Of a stretch of DNA of 64,000 nucleotides, positions 37,496 to 47,890 are shown piece after piece (position 1 is the stretch's first letter; every line of letters starts with the position of its first letter). The stretch lies in contig JAPTHN010000005.1 in the NCBI GenBank assembly GCA_026936325.1, forward strand, positions 56,535,514 through 56,599,513. The letters run 5' to 3'. The position numbers were made by a program, and so were the translations under genes. Under the pieces are notes generated by a model. It searched no databases. It had not been told where the DNA came from and worked only from the letters and a program-made list of their open reading frames with translations. Origin of the DNA: Platynereis dumerilii. Its lineage: Eukaryota; Annelida; Polychaeta; Phyllodocida; Nereididae.

Positions 37496-38920
37496 ATGAA
37501 TTTGAAATTGATATTCATATGCATGTTACTTGGACTTCTCCTTTTTTCTGCAGAGGCTAAAGAGTCAAGGTAGTTTTACGTATCTTTATACATGATTATG
37601 TGCCTTACTTTTAATAAGTGTTGTGCCGATTTGCAAAATTCTCGTTCAGTTTCGGCTGTACCACTACAACCGAAACTGGAACCAAAGTACAAACAAACAA
37701 CCGTGTGTTTCGGTAGTTGTTACTCTTACTTTATTCAGAAAATGATGATAATATAAGCGTAATCTTCATTTTTTCAATGTTCCCAAGCGTGTTAGTCATA
37801 GTAGTATTAGATACCTCCAGGATCCATCAACGTGGATCGCCAAATCGTGTGGTGCACTGCACACTGCGGACCGAAACCTGTATTGAAAACGCGGTTCTAG
37901 GGTCGGAAATTACCAAAAACCAAACCCAATCGGATATATCAGAGCTGCCAAACACTACTTTTGATGTTTTATGGCGTGTCACTGTGCAAATAGCTTGATT
38001 CATCTTAAAATGTGCAAACTTCTTGGATATAATTTCAATCAGAATGGTAAGCTTTTGAGTAAAAGCTGCAATCTGCTTTTTGAATTTGTGGTTTGCATTA
38101 ATTATATTTGTGGACATACTTTCTTGCAGCACTTTTGATTGAAGAGTCCCTTTTCCAATTATAATTGTGGCATTTTTGCTGGGTCTTATTTAATCAAGAA
38201 ATACCAAGGGTTGCCGGAAGGAATCGCAGGCGGCAGGGGCGGTCAACCCAAAAAGGGCAAATCATATTCACGCCAATTTCATGTGACTAAATAAAAAAAA
38301 TAAGGTCTATCAAATAAGGTCTAATAATATATTTTCTTTTAAGATCAAAAGGGCACCCTTGCCCCTCCTGCCCTTGTCCCCTGTTCCGGCACCCCCTGGA
38401 AATACCAGAATGTCAATTATTTTACTTTGCTCAAGAAAGCTGCTCGTTATGTTGCTTTATAATTATACACTGTACACCATCAATTGATTTTATGACTATA
38501 TAGTATGATTAAATGGCACAAATATTTTATTATAGTACTGATTCACTGGGAAAGTATGAGGTAATTTTATAAGGGCATTGATGTTTTGGAAAGCCTACAT
38601 GCAATGTCCTTAAAGTGCTTCAACTTTGCTTGGTTTCTGATTTCATTTGGGTAGCAAGGTAAAAAAAAAATTAGGTGCAGAATATATATAATTATAATCT
38701 TATTGTCATTCATTGAAAAAGATGCAAATTCATATATCTTCATAATACTTCCTTTAGAACTGCTGCCATAGAGGAACTGGTTGACGAAAAAGACTTATCT
38801 CTGGATGACATCATGAGACACATCGTTGCCAATCACAGCACTTCTTGGTTGATATTCAACAATGTCATTATGCTGGCTTCGACAGAAACTATGTTTGAAG
38901 ATGAAAAAGAAACTAATTGA
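37496..38920 (+). CDS. Small secreted peptide precursor, paralog 1 (two exons)
   Basis: Exon 1 is 37496-37569, the intron 37570-38757 (GT..AG, phase 2) and exon 2 38758-38920. The product is 78 aa. Residues 1-21 form a textbook signal peptide (MNLKLIFICMLLGLLLFSAE, then A) with likely cleavage near AEA/KES. The rest is acidic and has no cysteine: SRTAAIEELVDEKDLSLDD, then IMRHIVANHSTSW, a short hydrophobic stretch and an acidic tail EDEKETN. I chose the ATG at 37496 because its context 'caacaatgaat' is shared with paralog 2. An in-frame ATG lies 11 codons upstream. An AATAAA lies 38 bp past the stop. A hAT-like MITE sits in the intron. The family is unknown to me; defence peptide, toxin-like peptide and signalling precursor are all open. 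Confidence 0.75.
38207..38399. mobile_element. 193-bp hAT-like MITE in the intron of paralog 1
   Basis: An 8-bp direct repeat AAATACCA (38199-38206 and 38400-38407) flanks ends AGGGTTGCCGGAA and the inverse of CCAGGGGGTGCCGGAAC. Subterminal GC-rich stretches are also inverted ('gcaggggcgg' and 'cctgcccttgtcc'). The 8-bp duplication and CAGGG-type ends are typical of hAT. The much shorter intron of paralog 2 has no such insert. Confidence 0.82.
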
Positions 38921-38957
38921 ATCGTGACAAAAATGTGTTCATGAGACAATTGATGAA

Positions 38958-38963
38958 AATAAA
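38958..38963 (+). other. Polyadenylation signal of secreted peptide paralog 1
   Basis: AATAAA, 38 bp after the stop codon at 38918-38920. Confidence 0.65.
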
Positions 38964-39049
38964 ACATTTATGTTGATTAAAGAGGAGTCAATGTCATGCT
39001 TTTTTTTAAAGACCCATGGAACCATCGATGCAAAGGTGTGACGCCATGT

Positions 39050-39305
39050 CATGAATACAATTCTTGGGTAATCTCAATTTCAAAGATAAGGAGAATGATA
39101 TAAAAATATAAATTCCCATTTTGACTGGTATGACTGGATGGGATTTGCATTGTGTGTTTACACGCCTGAAAGGTAATTTGGGCAGGAGGAGACAGGAATG
39201 ATTGAAGTATGATTGAAAGATTTTGTCCAGGGGAGTCAATCAAACATTGGACCCAGTGATAAGCAGGGCAGTACTTCGCCAACTGAGCTAAGGCACCTGC
39301 TCCAG
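39050..39305 (-). mobile_element. tRNA-derived SINE, minus strand
   Basis: The minus-strand head reads 'gccttagctcagttggcgaa' (A-box-like) followed by 'gggtccaatgtttgattg' (decayed B box). The body has 'tttcaatcat...ttcaatcattcctgtctcc', which is like the SINE at 41258-41460. It is too diverged and too long to be a working tRNA gene. Confidence 0.6.
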
Positions 39306-40434
39306 ATTGTATGAACACTTAATACGAGTTATCCTAAAGTGGTTAAGTCATTTTACTGATGTTATGTCGATCCCGAACATGAGTTACATAACCAGTTTTA
39401 ATTATCAGAACTCCAGTTACAACATGACAACTTTTTTGCCATTCAACCCTGTAGAAGATAAGTAATAGGAATTAAGAACTTTGGGATAACCTGTGTTAAA
39501 CGTTCATACAATTTGGTACTGGCGGCATTAAGTACAATAAGTAGAGCTGTGTAGAATGTATAGACAGGAAGAAGCCCTTGTATGTGTCTTCCCCTGGTGG
39601 GAATGCAGAGAAATTGACAACACTAGGTTAGCAGAATAATTAGGGAAGAAAGAAAGTGCAATAGAAGAAGAAAGGACAGGGAGAAGTTAGAAAGTGGCTG
39701 CATTTGATGAAGACATGAGAGAGGATCAGTACCGAACACTTGTGAAGGACAGGAGAGGGACAGGGAAGACAAAGACCTTGGACAAAGCAAGGTATGGACC
39801 CTCTCAGGCTACACTTTTATAAACACAGGTGAAAATTGCAATACTAAACTTATAAATCAGTGTTATAAATAGCTATTTGCAGATCAGCGCCCCACATCAT
39901 TTTCAAAATCAACTTTCAATATTGGCCTTGTGATGTCATTGACTTGGAAGTGTTTTGATGATTTGTTTGTGTCAGTTGCTATTCATTCATCCAGTCAGCA
40001 TGTGATATACCTATTAGCACAGGTGTCAATAAACAAACTATTAACTTTTTGGCAAGATGTGCATCTGAAAAGAGGATATTAGAAGACAAGCAGGTAACTG
40101 CGAATGACGTGGCAAAGCCAGTTTGGAAGTTGAAAATGAAAAAATTAAGGTTTCCAATGGAACGCTGATCTGAGCTAATTTAATGAAAGAGCTCTAATAA
40201 GTAACTCATCAGCAGAGCATTATCAGCGCATTTTCTTTTAAGCAATTTTGTAACATGTTCATGATGATCAATTGATTTTTTTACCCTTCTTTCGTACCTT
40301 GTCAAGTCAAGTCAAGACTTTCTTTTTTTTACCATAATGGCAACAACAGTGTCATATGTATTTGTTCTTCCTGTTCGTCGTTCGTATAGCATGGCAAGTT
40401 TGGTCTTCTGCATTCTAGATAGCAAATTTTATGA
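39306..40434. other. Gene-free stretch
   Basis: No supported frame. A short run of 'caagt' repeats lies at 40301-40317 and a purine-rich stretch at about 39640-39790. Confidence 0.5.
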
Positions 40435-40740
40435 GGCAAAGATTGTTAGCTCATAAAGCAATCCTGCATAGGCGTATTACTCCCGCCCTTCATAACATTG
40501 ATTATCTTTTGCAATATCTTCATACAGCTGTTGGCGTCCTGTGCATGTTATAACTCTGGAAAATGGCCATTCTGAGACTAACTGCATGGGTCCTATTGTT
40601 ACTAATGGCTCCAGAAATTTGATTATCTGACCACAACTGTTCTCCATTACGCACGCAGTGTGACCCACCTACTTTTTCAGATGTTTATCTGAAGAATAAT
40701 TCCAGCCTCCACACATGCATGTATAATGTCTGCAGCAATT
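40435..40740. repeat. Duplicated block, copy 2 (with 35155-35485)
   Basis: It is the second copy of the block upstream of the secreted-peptide genes and carries the second minus-strand open frame (40477-40668). Confidence 0.8.
40477..40668 (-). CDS. Possible cysteine-poor copy of the minus-strand exon
   Basis: The frame aligns without gaps to 35178-35360 (TACVMENSCGQIIKFLEPLV, SEWPFSRVITCTGRQQL, DNQCYEGRE) and ends at the same stop. Four of the seven cysteines of the other copy are replaced and one is gained. The AG used as acceptor in the other copy is not present at the same base. I would treat it as a relic unless transcripts show otherwise. Confidence 0.22.
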   Translation of the reverse strand: MGHTACVMENSCGQIIKFLEPLVTIGPMQLVSEWPFSRVITCTGRQQLYEDIAKDNQCYEGRE

Positions 40741-40917
40741 TTCGGTCAGAAACAATAAGTATTGTGCTCTTTTGTAAAGGTAAGAAGTGGAACAAAGCAG
40801 TGTTGCAAGGAAAGCAAGAATGGCATCTATAATTGTGCACTTCCATTTAGATACATGTAGATGAACTCATCAGGAAGAATTCTAGCAGAGATGTAGATGA
40901 AAAATGACATTATGTAC

Positions 40918-41090
40918 TGCCCCTGTGGGACATCTGCAGCCTTGCCTGCAGTTTTTGACATCCTGCCGAAGGTTTTTGACATCCCACCAACGGTTTTTCA
41001 CATCCCACAGGCATTTAGAACTTGCCCCACAGGCATTTAGATCTTGCCCCACATGCATATGATATTGTCCCATGGATTTACGATCTTATT
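40918..41090. repeat. Drifting 19-22-bp tandem array (~8 units)
   Basis: Successive units change gradually: 'tttttgacatcctgccgaag', 'tttttgacatcccaccaac', 'tttttcacatcccacaggca', 'tttagaacttgccccacag', 'tttagatcttgccccacat', 'atgatattgtcccatgg', 'tttacgatcttattccgcc', 'taagatcttattctgcca'. Neighbours resemble each other while the ends of the array hardly do. Confidence 0.8.
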
Positions 41091-41257
41091 CCGCCAAATT
41101 AAGATCTTATTCTGCCATGATATGCCTCTAATTGATTATATAATCTTTATATAATCGTTGTGTGTTGCCGAGTTAGTAATGTTTTTCCTAGAAATCATCT
41201 TAAGCTATCCCACTGACGTAAAAAGTTCTCCCGTTATCGCAGTGAGAATGGATGAAT

Positions 41258-41460
41258 GGATGGATGGATTATTGGGGCTTTACGTCCTGTATTTATGCAC
41301 TTGGTAGGCTAAATAGGACAGGGGGAGGATACAGCAATGAGGTGAAGGATGATTGAAACAGCCATCGAACATAGGCCCAGGTGACCCGGCAAGAGCTGGA
41401 TTCGAACTCTGGACCCGTCTATTGGCAGCCCAGCATGCTACCACCAGACCAACCCTCCCC
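41258..41460 (-). mobile_element. tRNA-derived SINE, best preserved copy
   Basis: The minus-strand head reads 'gggttggtctggtggtagca' (A box TGGTCTGGTGG) with the B box GAGTTCGAATCC at about 41398-41409. The body holds 'gctgtatcctccccctgtcc' and 'aaatacaggacgtaaagccc', and ends in a TCCA-rich tail (the TGGATGGA run at 41251-41268). The same body occurs at 7196-7420. Confidence 0.85.
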
Positions 41461-41990
41461 GCACCAATGGCAATGGGCCATAACCCTGGTAAGCAGATGG
41501 GCAGATTGCAAGGCAGTAGACAAAGGGAGATACTTGAAGGCCACGACTTGACACTATTGCATAACTATATAAAATTTGGTGAACACACCAGTTTTATGGT
41601 GTAATTGTCTTCTTCTAAAGCTGTTATTCGCTGAAGGTTTGCTGCTGCGCAGCCTATGTTTTGATTTCACAATGTAAAGTTTCCCTCGAAAAGGAAATAT
41701 CATAACAACTCAGATTAAATCTAATTGCTTACTTGCCATTGCTCACATATCACAAGATAAATGGTTCAACGGAAATTAAAATGTCTGCATCGCACAAAGG
41801 AAATAAGGATTAAGACAATAGGATTAAGTCGCATACATCATTAACTTTTTCATCATAATATGAATACGCTATTTGTAAACACGAATCTGGCAATGCATGA
41901 GGACAATTATGCATAGGAGTGCAAAATTTTGTTTTGACAGATTCAAATATCAGATCATTTGAGAGAAGTTGGACAATAGCTTCAGCAACA

Positions 41991-42323
41991 ATGAATTGTC
42001 AGAAGTGGATGTGGATGATCATGCTCCGTGGACATCTACTTCTCTCTGCTGAGTCTGAAGAATCAAGGTACAGTATCCATCTAATAAATGCTTTAACTGC
42101 AATATTTTTTCAGAACATACAATTTTTAAACAATTCTTAAAATTACATTTTAAATCCTCGCACTTCTTTCTTCAATTTCGACTGTAGCGAGGAAATGGTT
42201 GACATAGAAGAACCACCTCTTGATGTCATCAAGAAATATGTTGCTGGAAACTACATGGGTGATGTACCAGATTTGGCTTCCTTGATAAAGAAATACCTGA
42301 CGAAACGTGTGCAGGCAAGTTGA
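41991..42323 (+). CDS. Small secreted peptide precursor, paralog 2 (two exons)
   Basis: Exon 1 is 41991-42067, the intron 42068-42187 (120 bp, GT..AG, phase 2) and exon 2 42188-42323. The product is 70 aa. The N-terminus (MNCQKWMWMIMLRGHLLLSA) is a weaker signal peptide than in paralog 1, with a basic RGH inside the hydrophobic run. The mature part reads ESEESSEEMVDIEEPPLDV, then IKKYVAGNYMGDVPDLASL and IKKYLTKRVQAS. The KK pairs and KR could be processing sites. The motif EE(L/M)VD...LD(D/V)I...VA(G/N) is shared with paralog 1, as are splice phase and start context. An AATAAA follows at 42404. No cysteine remains after the signal. Function is unknown. Confidence 0.75.
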
Positions 42324-42403
42324 AGACAGTCTCAGAGTAGCTGGAACCTCGAAGTTGGACAAGGCCATCTAGAAGGAAAAGCCCTGAAATGAAAACTTTA
42401 ATG

Positions 42404-42409
42404 AATAAA
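42404..42409 (+). other. Polyadenylation signal of secreted peptide paralog 2
   Basis: AATAAA, 81 bp after the stop codon at 42321-42323. Confidence 0.6.
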
Positions 42410-43066
42410 ATAATTTGAAAGTTTTGGGTTCCGCTACTTTTTTTGAAATCATGCTTGCATTATAAAATCTAATTTTGTCAAAATAAACTGATGACAGTGA
42501 TATTAGGAAGTGTTGCTGAATGACCTTAGTGATGATGTGACATTTCTTGAAACATGTCATTGATATTGATCTATATCATTCTTTTAGTAATTAACACAGC
42601 AGCCACTGAATATTATATCAATATCATATATGACAGAGGACAAGGCAATGAGACAAAAGAATTCTACTGAAATGTACAGATTGGTTTGGATTTGAAATGG
42701 TATAGATACATGTCAGACAATAATTGTTCAGGATTTATGTCCTCAATTAGATAGTCTGTGTACGAGAATGGACTGAATGTATGAACAATTTTACAGTAGA
42801 ATAATGACATTTTAAAGCAGACGAATGACGAGTACTTACATTCAGCTAATAGTGTACATCAATGACCTCACAACATGCGCCATCCATTGCATTTAAATTG
42901 GGTTTAAAATTGGCATCTTGTGACCCGACTGATGAGTGGTGTGACACTTCAAATGACTTCTCCCAGTAGCATTGCAAGTATGGGATATGATGTCATATTG
43001 ACTGCCTATGTGTCATACAGAATAATATTGCAGAGTAGGGGTGTGACCTCACAAGGATCATTCCAT
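42410..43066. other. Gene-free stretch downstream of paralog 2
   Basis: AT-rich, with no repeat recurring in the window and no supported frame. Confidence 0.5.
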
Positions 43067-43177
43067 GCCCTGTCAGCATGCCTCAGCCGTCCAACGTCGA
43101 CCCAGCGTCAGTCCGATGTCAGCAGCGACGGACCAGCTTCGGGCCGACGTTGGACCGCTGAGGCGTGCTGACAGGGC
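43067..43177. mobile_element. 111-bp GC-rich palindromic MITE
   Basis: GCCCTGTCAGCATGCCTCAG on the left faces the inverse of GCCCTGTCAGCACGCCTCAG on the right, and both continue into CGGTCCAACGTCG-like sequence. The centre is an imperfect string of 10-11-bp words of the type 'ccaacgtcg', 'cccagcgtc', 'gtccgatgtc'. It is a GC- and CpG-rich island in AT-rich DNA. There is no room for a gene. The target duplication is unclear. Confidence 0.82.
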
Positions 43178-44308
43178 AGTGCTTTTTTGTAAGCACTTGA
43201 GTTTCGTTTAGTGTAATGTAGTTGGCCATGTAAGACCTACAGTGCACATAGTAAATGATTGACAATATTTTCAATTTACTCGCACAGCAGAAAACAAACT
43301 GTATTGTCAATATACCTAAAGGACTCTCCAGTGTTTATAGGCTGTGTAAAGGCAGAGCATACTTAGCACATACTTATGGCTGATCTATGAGTGTGGATAT
43401 GATAGCTTGGTATTTATATCTCTCCTTGTTGCAATCCAGAGTCTATATCATCTGGAGGATAAGCATAACTAAAAGGTCAACCTCGATATACACATAATTG
43501 CGTGATCATCTTAAGGTCACAAGTGCTATGGTTATCTGCCCAAGGAAGACAAAAAATTGAGAGTCGCTGAACAAATTATAAGCACTGTTGGTTTTTGAGA
43601 CAAGATATACAATGATTTTACTTTCAATAATAATAAGTGAATGCTCAGACACTGTCCTCCTGAAAGCAGGTAACAAATACATTATTATACTTGCAGACTT
43701 GTAAAAGTCTCTTAATTCAAAATTGGAGCAGTTTGAAGTCATGGCCTTTTGTTGTCCACCTTTCACTTGACTATCAAATCCTACGGGATAATATAGTTAT
43801 AAATCCTTGTCGAACCTATCCAAGTAGCAGCTTGCCCACCGAACATCGCGCAAAATATTAAAGGAATATAGGAATTTTTTACTGTATAATAAAGGAGGTA
43901 TTCACCTGTTTTAATAGAACAATATATAGGAAATATTCGCCAGCGAAACCAGCGGCAAATCTTGGGATCGCTTCCACCACAAGCCGAAAAATTCATTTCC
44001 TGGCAAAAACGTGTCGAAAAATTCATATATCGGGGGGAAAAGACACTTAAACTTCGTATCGCCTCCAAAGAACGTGTCTAAATGCGCGAAATATCTTGAA
44101 ATCTTGAAAAATATAGAAATTTATTGGAATTTTTCCAAAATATAGGAAATTATAGGAGACCTTAAAAAATATAGGAATTATAGGAAATATAGGAGGAGTG
44201 GGCACCCTGAAGTAGTACAGCAGCAGCCCTTGCACAGGACAGTCCTACTCCAAATATCAACTTATTGTATAAAAGTACCCAAACTTTGGATGCACTTGTA
44301 TTGAAATA
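43178..44308. other. Gene-free stretch with a 'ataggaa' simple array
   Basis: About 44100-44205 has repeated 'tataggaaattataggag'-type words. The minus-strand frames over 43506-44235 overlap this array and one another, and I do not support them. Confidence 0.5.
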
Positions 44309-44494
44309 CAGTGGTCCCTGCATTAATGCCATTATAAGACCACCCCTTCTGTGGTCATCAAGCATTCTCTTGTGGTGTTGCGGTCTCTCGTCGGGATGTA
44401 AAACGCACTAAAAATACTACTAAGTGCAGGAGGATGGTGGTCACATAAGGTAAGGCGGTCTTACAATAGGGGTCTTATAATACAGGGACCACTG
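44309..44494. mobile_element. 186-bp pogo/Tigger-like MITE, complete
   Basis: The ends CAGTGGTCCCTG and CAGGGACCACTG lie between TA at 44307-44308 and 44495-44496. Inside each end is a 'ttataagacc'-type motif. CAGTGG termini with TA duplication are usual for pogo/Tigger elements. Relics of the family lie at 20195-20262 and 27134-27211. Confidence 0.88.
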
Positions 44495-45194
44495 TAACAT
44501 CATTCTCGGAGGAGCCTTTAGTTTCCACAATTGACAAGAGTTGACAACGAAAGGCTATGAGGAATGGCCAGGGTCCCCATTGGTCATGGCCCTTGAACAG
44601 ATTACTGGTATTTCCAACCCCACTGGGCTAATCTTTTCCTCTATGGAATTGCCCATGACCCCTCATTGTTCTTACTTGGACCAGCACCAAACCTTTTGTA
44701 AGGCGATGCCTGAATTATAGGTTTGCTGTCAATCTGATAACTGGATGTGCTATTTGTGATTTTTCTTCCGTGCACTCATTCATGAAAGACAATCGGTGGA
44801 CAGTCAATTGAATTTATTAAGCTTCAATGACATATCTTTACATTTATAAACAGCAATGACATATCTATGCATTTTACAAAATGTTAAGAATACTTCTTTG
44901 TCTCTTTTCAAAAATGGACAAGATATTCTGATTTCAGAAGGCTTTTGGTTTTGTTTCGAGGTTTACTGGAACTCTCAAAGCATGAATATTCAATAACAAA
45001 TAGATGATTTAGCCAAGCTTGATTTCACTTCTTTTTTTTTAAATTTTAGTGCCGCTGTTTCAACAACTTCAATTCATGCTTTGGCTCTTACTTAGCCAAT
45101 CGGACATTATATCAGATACCATAGATTATCGATTTCAATAACTACTGCTCCAGTAAATGCTGTATCATTAGTTGACAGAACTTAATTTATGCCT

Positions 45195-45392
45195 TATTGA
45201 TCTTGAACAATTGAAAAAATAAAGGTGGTGTCAGGGGCTTAAATTTGAGCTCATCAGAAACGATCAATCATCAGATGATAGTTGATCATAGGGAAGGGGA
45301 GTACAAGGAGCAATAAATCAAGTCTGGCAGGCTATTGTCTCTGCTCACAATGTTCTCAGAAATCATCCCTCTCTTTATGCCAACACAAATTT
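45195..45392 (-). repeat. Inverted partner of 47045-47245
   Basis: Its reverse complement matches 47045-47245 and 48530-48700 ('gacaataggctgccagattt'-like, 'cactccccttccctgtgatc'-like, 'tctcaaatttaagc'). With the block to the right it forms an inverted duplication around the foldback element. Confidence 0.75.
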
Positions 45393-45504
45393 TGTTCACA
45401 GATTTTAGTGACCCTGGGTCGATAATGCTTTTGCACACAAAAAACATTCACACCAAATGCAACCCTACAAAAGTACATCGCCAGCATCAAAGATATTGCT
45501 AGTA

Positions 45505-46480
45505 GCGGGGCAGATTTGTCATGAATAGGAGAGTAATAGTGCATTTATACTTGGAAGCATGAAACTTGGCACACATTTTAAAAACGTCTTAAAGAAAATA
45601 TTTAGATAGGGAGCCACTTCAGATTTGATCTGGTTGATACATGGCAGCCATTTTCCAAAATGGCGGCTAATTATCTCATTTTCCTGCTTTCTGTGAAGTT
45701 CCTATAGTTAGAAAGTATGAAAACAGTGTTCATTATTCGTTCTACTGATCTGAGAAACATTATCAAATGATTTCTAGATTGAACTGAGGAATTTTAGGGT
45801 AGTCAGGGTCTTTTTTGTCAAAACTGTTGAAAAAATGTATAATTTTCGCGGTTTCCCGTAGTTTCATGGAATCTCGATTGATTTTAAAACTGACTACATA
45901 TTTGAATTCCTTGTAAGAAGAGCTTTCAAATGAATGGTCACATCAATAGTTTCCGTAAGTTTTTTGTCAAAATTAAAGAAAACACAAAATCTTCAAAAAG
46001 CATTTTATTTTCATTTTTTCCATTTTCGTACCAAGTTTACGAAACCCATTGATGCGGGTACTCATTTGAAAGCTCTTCTTACAAGGATTTCAAATATGTA
46101 ACTTATTTTGAGATTTATAGAGAATTGGTGTCACCATCCGTAACCGCGAAATCCAGTGTTTGAATCAATATTTCTAACAAAAAGGATTCCAACAAGCCTG
46201 AAAATAGACCAAGGCTACGAAAGAATATTAAAGTTATGTACTGAATACTTAGAGAAGCGATAAAAAACAATAGTTATGTGTATTCTATTTGTAAGAACTA
46301 CACAGAAAACAGCAAAATGGGTGAATTTACCACCGTTTGGAAAATGGCTGCCAATAGCCACCTAAGCTAAATATGAAGTGGCTCCCTATCCAAATATGTT
46401 TGGATAGATGTTTTTTAAGTGTACACGAAGTTTCATGCTTCTATGTATAAATGCACTATTTTTTTACATACCTGCCCCGC
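45505..46480. mobile_element. 976-bp foldback element with GCGGGGCAG ends, copy 2
   Basis: It is the reverse complement of the element at 20573-21549, about 95% alike by eye, with intact TA on both sides (45503-45504 and 46481-46482). The arms are inverted over nearly their whole length and the interior does not code. Confidence 0.9.
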
Positions 46481-46482
46481 TA

Positions 46483-46595
46483 AAAGGGGTTTAGCACATG
46501 AAACAATTTTACAAGTAATTATGTTTTAGAATATATTGTCTGAATGATGATCATTTCTTGTAAGTCTTGTGGTGAATCTGCTCTCAGCCCTGCCC
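46483..46595 (-). repeat. Flank shared with copy B, moved with the foldback
   Basis: Its reverse complement ('gcagggctgagag', 'acttacaagaaatgatcatc', 'acaatatattctaaaacata') matches the DNA just left of the other foldback (20468-20572) almost base for base. The match stops at about 46595, where unrelated sequence begins. Confidence 0.85.
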
Positions 46596-46849
46596 TGGAT
46601 ATACCAACATTGCTATGTACTTGATGATAGATTGGGCAATAATATAATCGAGTATGTCTAAGCTCTTTTCAAACACAGACAAATTAAAACCACATCATAC
46701 TCCTGTGTTGTTGACTGGACATCAGAATGAAGAATAGGGCAGCTGTTAGTGTGAGGTGTGGGATGGTCACCTTGGTCAGCTGTAACTCCCCAAGGTCCGG
46801 ATTATTCTTTTGGAAGATCACCTATCTAACAAGGTCACGGGTCTGATCT

Positions 46850-47890
46850 GATAGTTACCATGCAAATAAAGTCAACTGCAACATTAGTCAATACTTTCTC
46901 TTAAAACAATATTTTTGTTAAAGTCTCGCAGCACAAAAGGGTGAGCTAAATACATATATTGTAGGCTCAATTTAAGTAGCTATTGCTACTCCAACCATAT
47001 TGTATTACAATTCCTGCATGGGGTCACTTACATTTGTGAAGAGATTTTCAGTTGGGATAAAGGGAAGTATCATTTCTAAGAACATTGCATGTGGAGACAA
47101 TAGGCTGCCAGATTTGATTTATCGTTCAGTGCACTCCCCTTCCCTGTGATCCACTATCACCTCACGATTGATCACTTCTGACAATCTCAAATTTAAGCTG
47201 CCTGCATCACATTGATATTTTGTAATTGTCTATGACAAGTGGACTCAAGTTTCTGTCACCCAAAGATATAGCATTTATTGATAATTTCTCAGCTGCAATG
47301 TTCACACAGCATCATTTATTAGTGTTTCTCAAATCATGCAGTGCCTAGAACTGTAATCTTAGTGGTGTGGCACGCCATTAATCTCAAATAACATCCTAAG
47401 CATAAAATTGATTGGATATCAGCTGGGTTTGGACGGATCTTATGGAAACAAGGCAATGACAATTTCAACAGGGACAATTTAATCAAAAGAAATGACAATT
47501 CTGAGACATTAGAAGCAAATGAATCAGATTATTATGGGAACTGTGGGAGTGGGTCATAGGCCAAGAGATTGCCCACAAAATGGAGAGTGATTTTTGAAAT
47601 ACTTCACCATCAGATGATGAAGTGATAACAAAGAAAACTGTATGCTAATTAAATTTGAGAGATTCAAAAATCTTTTCGAGAAGATATTCAATTTGTCAGA
47701 TCAATGATATCATTTGACAAATGATGAGGGCTTTGTGTTCTGTATCTGGGCTATCTGGCAGACTGATCAAGACTGGATGCTACAGCAGGACAGATAAAGC
47801 TAGGGTGATTGAAACTGTGAAAATAAAATTTGCTCTTTCGATCTCCTGAATATATTAAAAAAATTCTTGACCCAAACCAAATGCACAAAC
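46850..47890 (+). repeat. Duplicated block, copy 1
   Basis: It matches 48396-49215 over most of its length ('ttgatttatcgttcagtgca', 'caaagatatagcatttattg', 'tcttttcgagaagatattca') and in part 51170-51470. Differences are point changes and small gaps in no particular frame, so I read it as non-coding. Confidence 0.82.

Noticed and set aside
39268-39300. Possible tRNA gene
   Set aside because: A- and B-box-like motifs are present, but no tRNA cloverleaf can be completed and the body matches SINE sequence.
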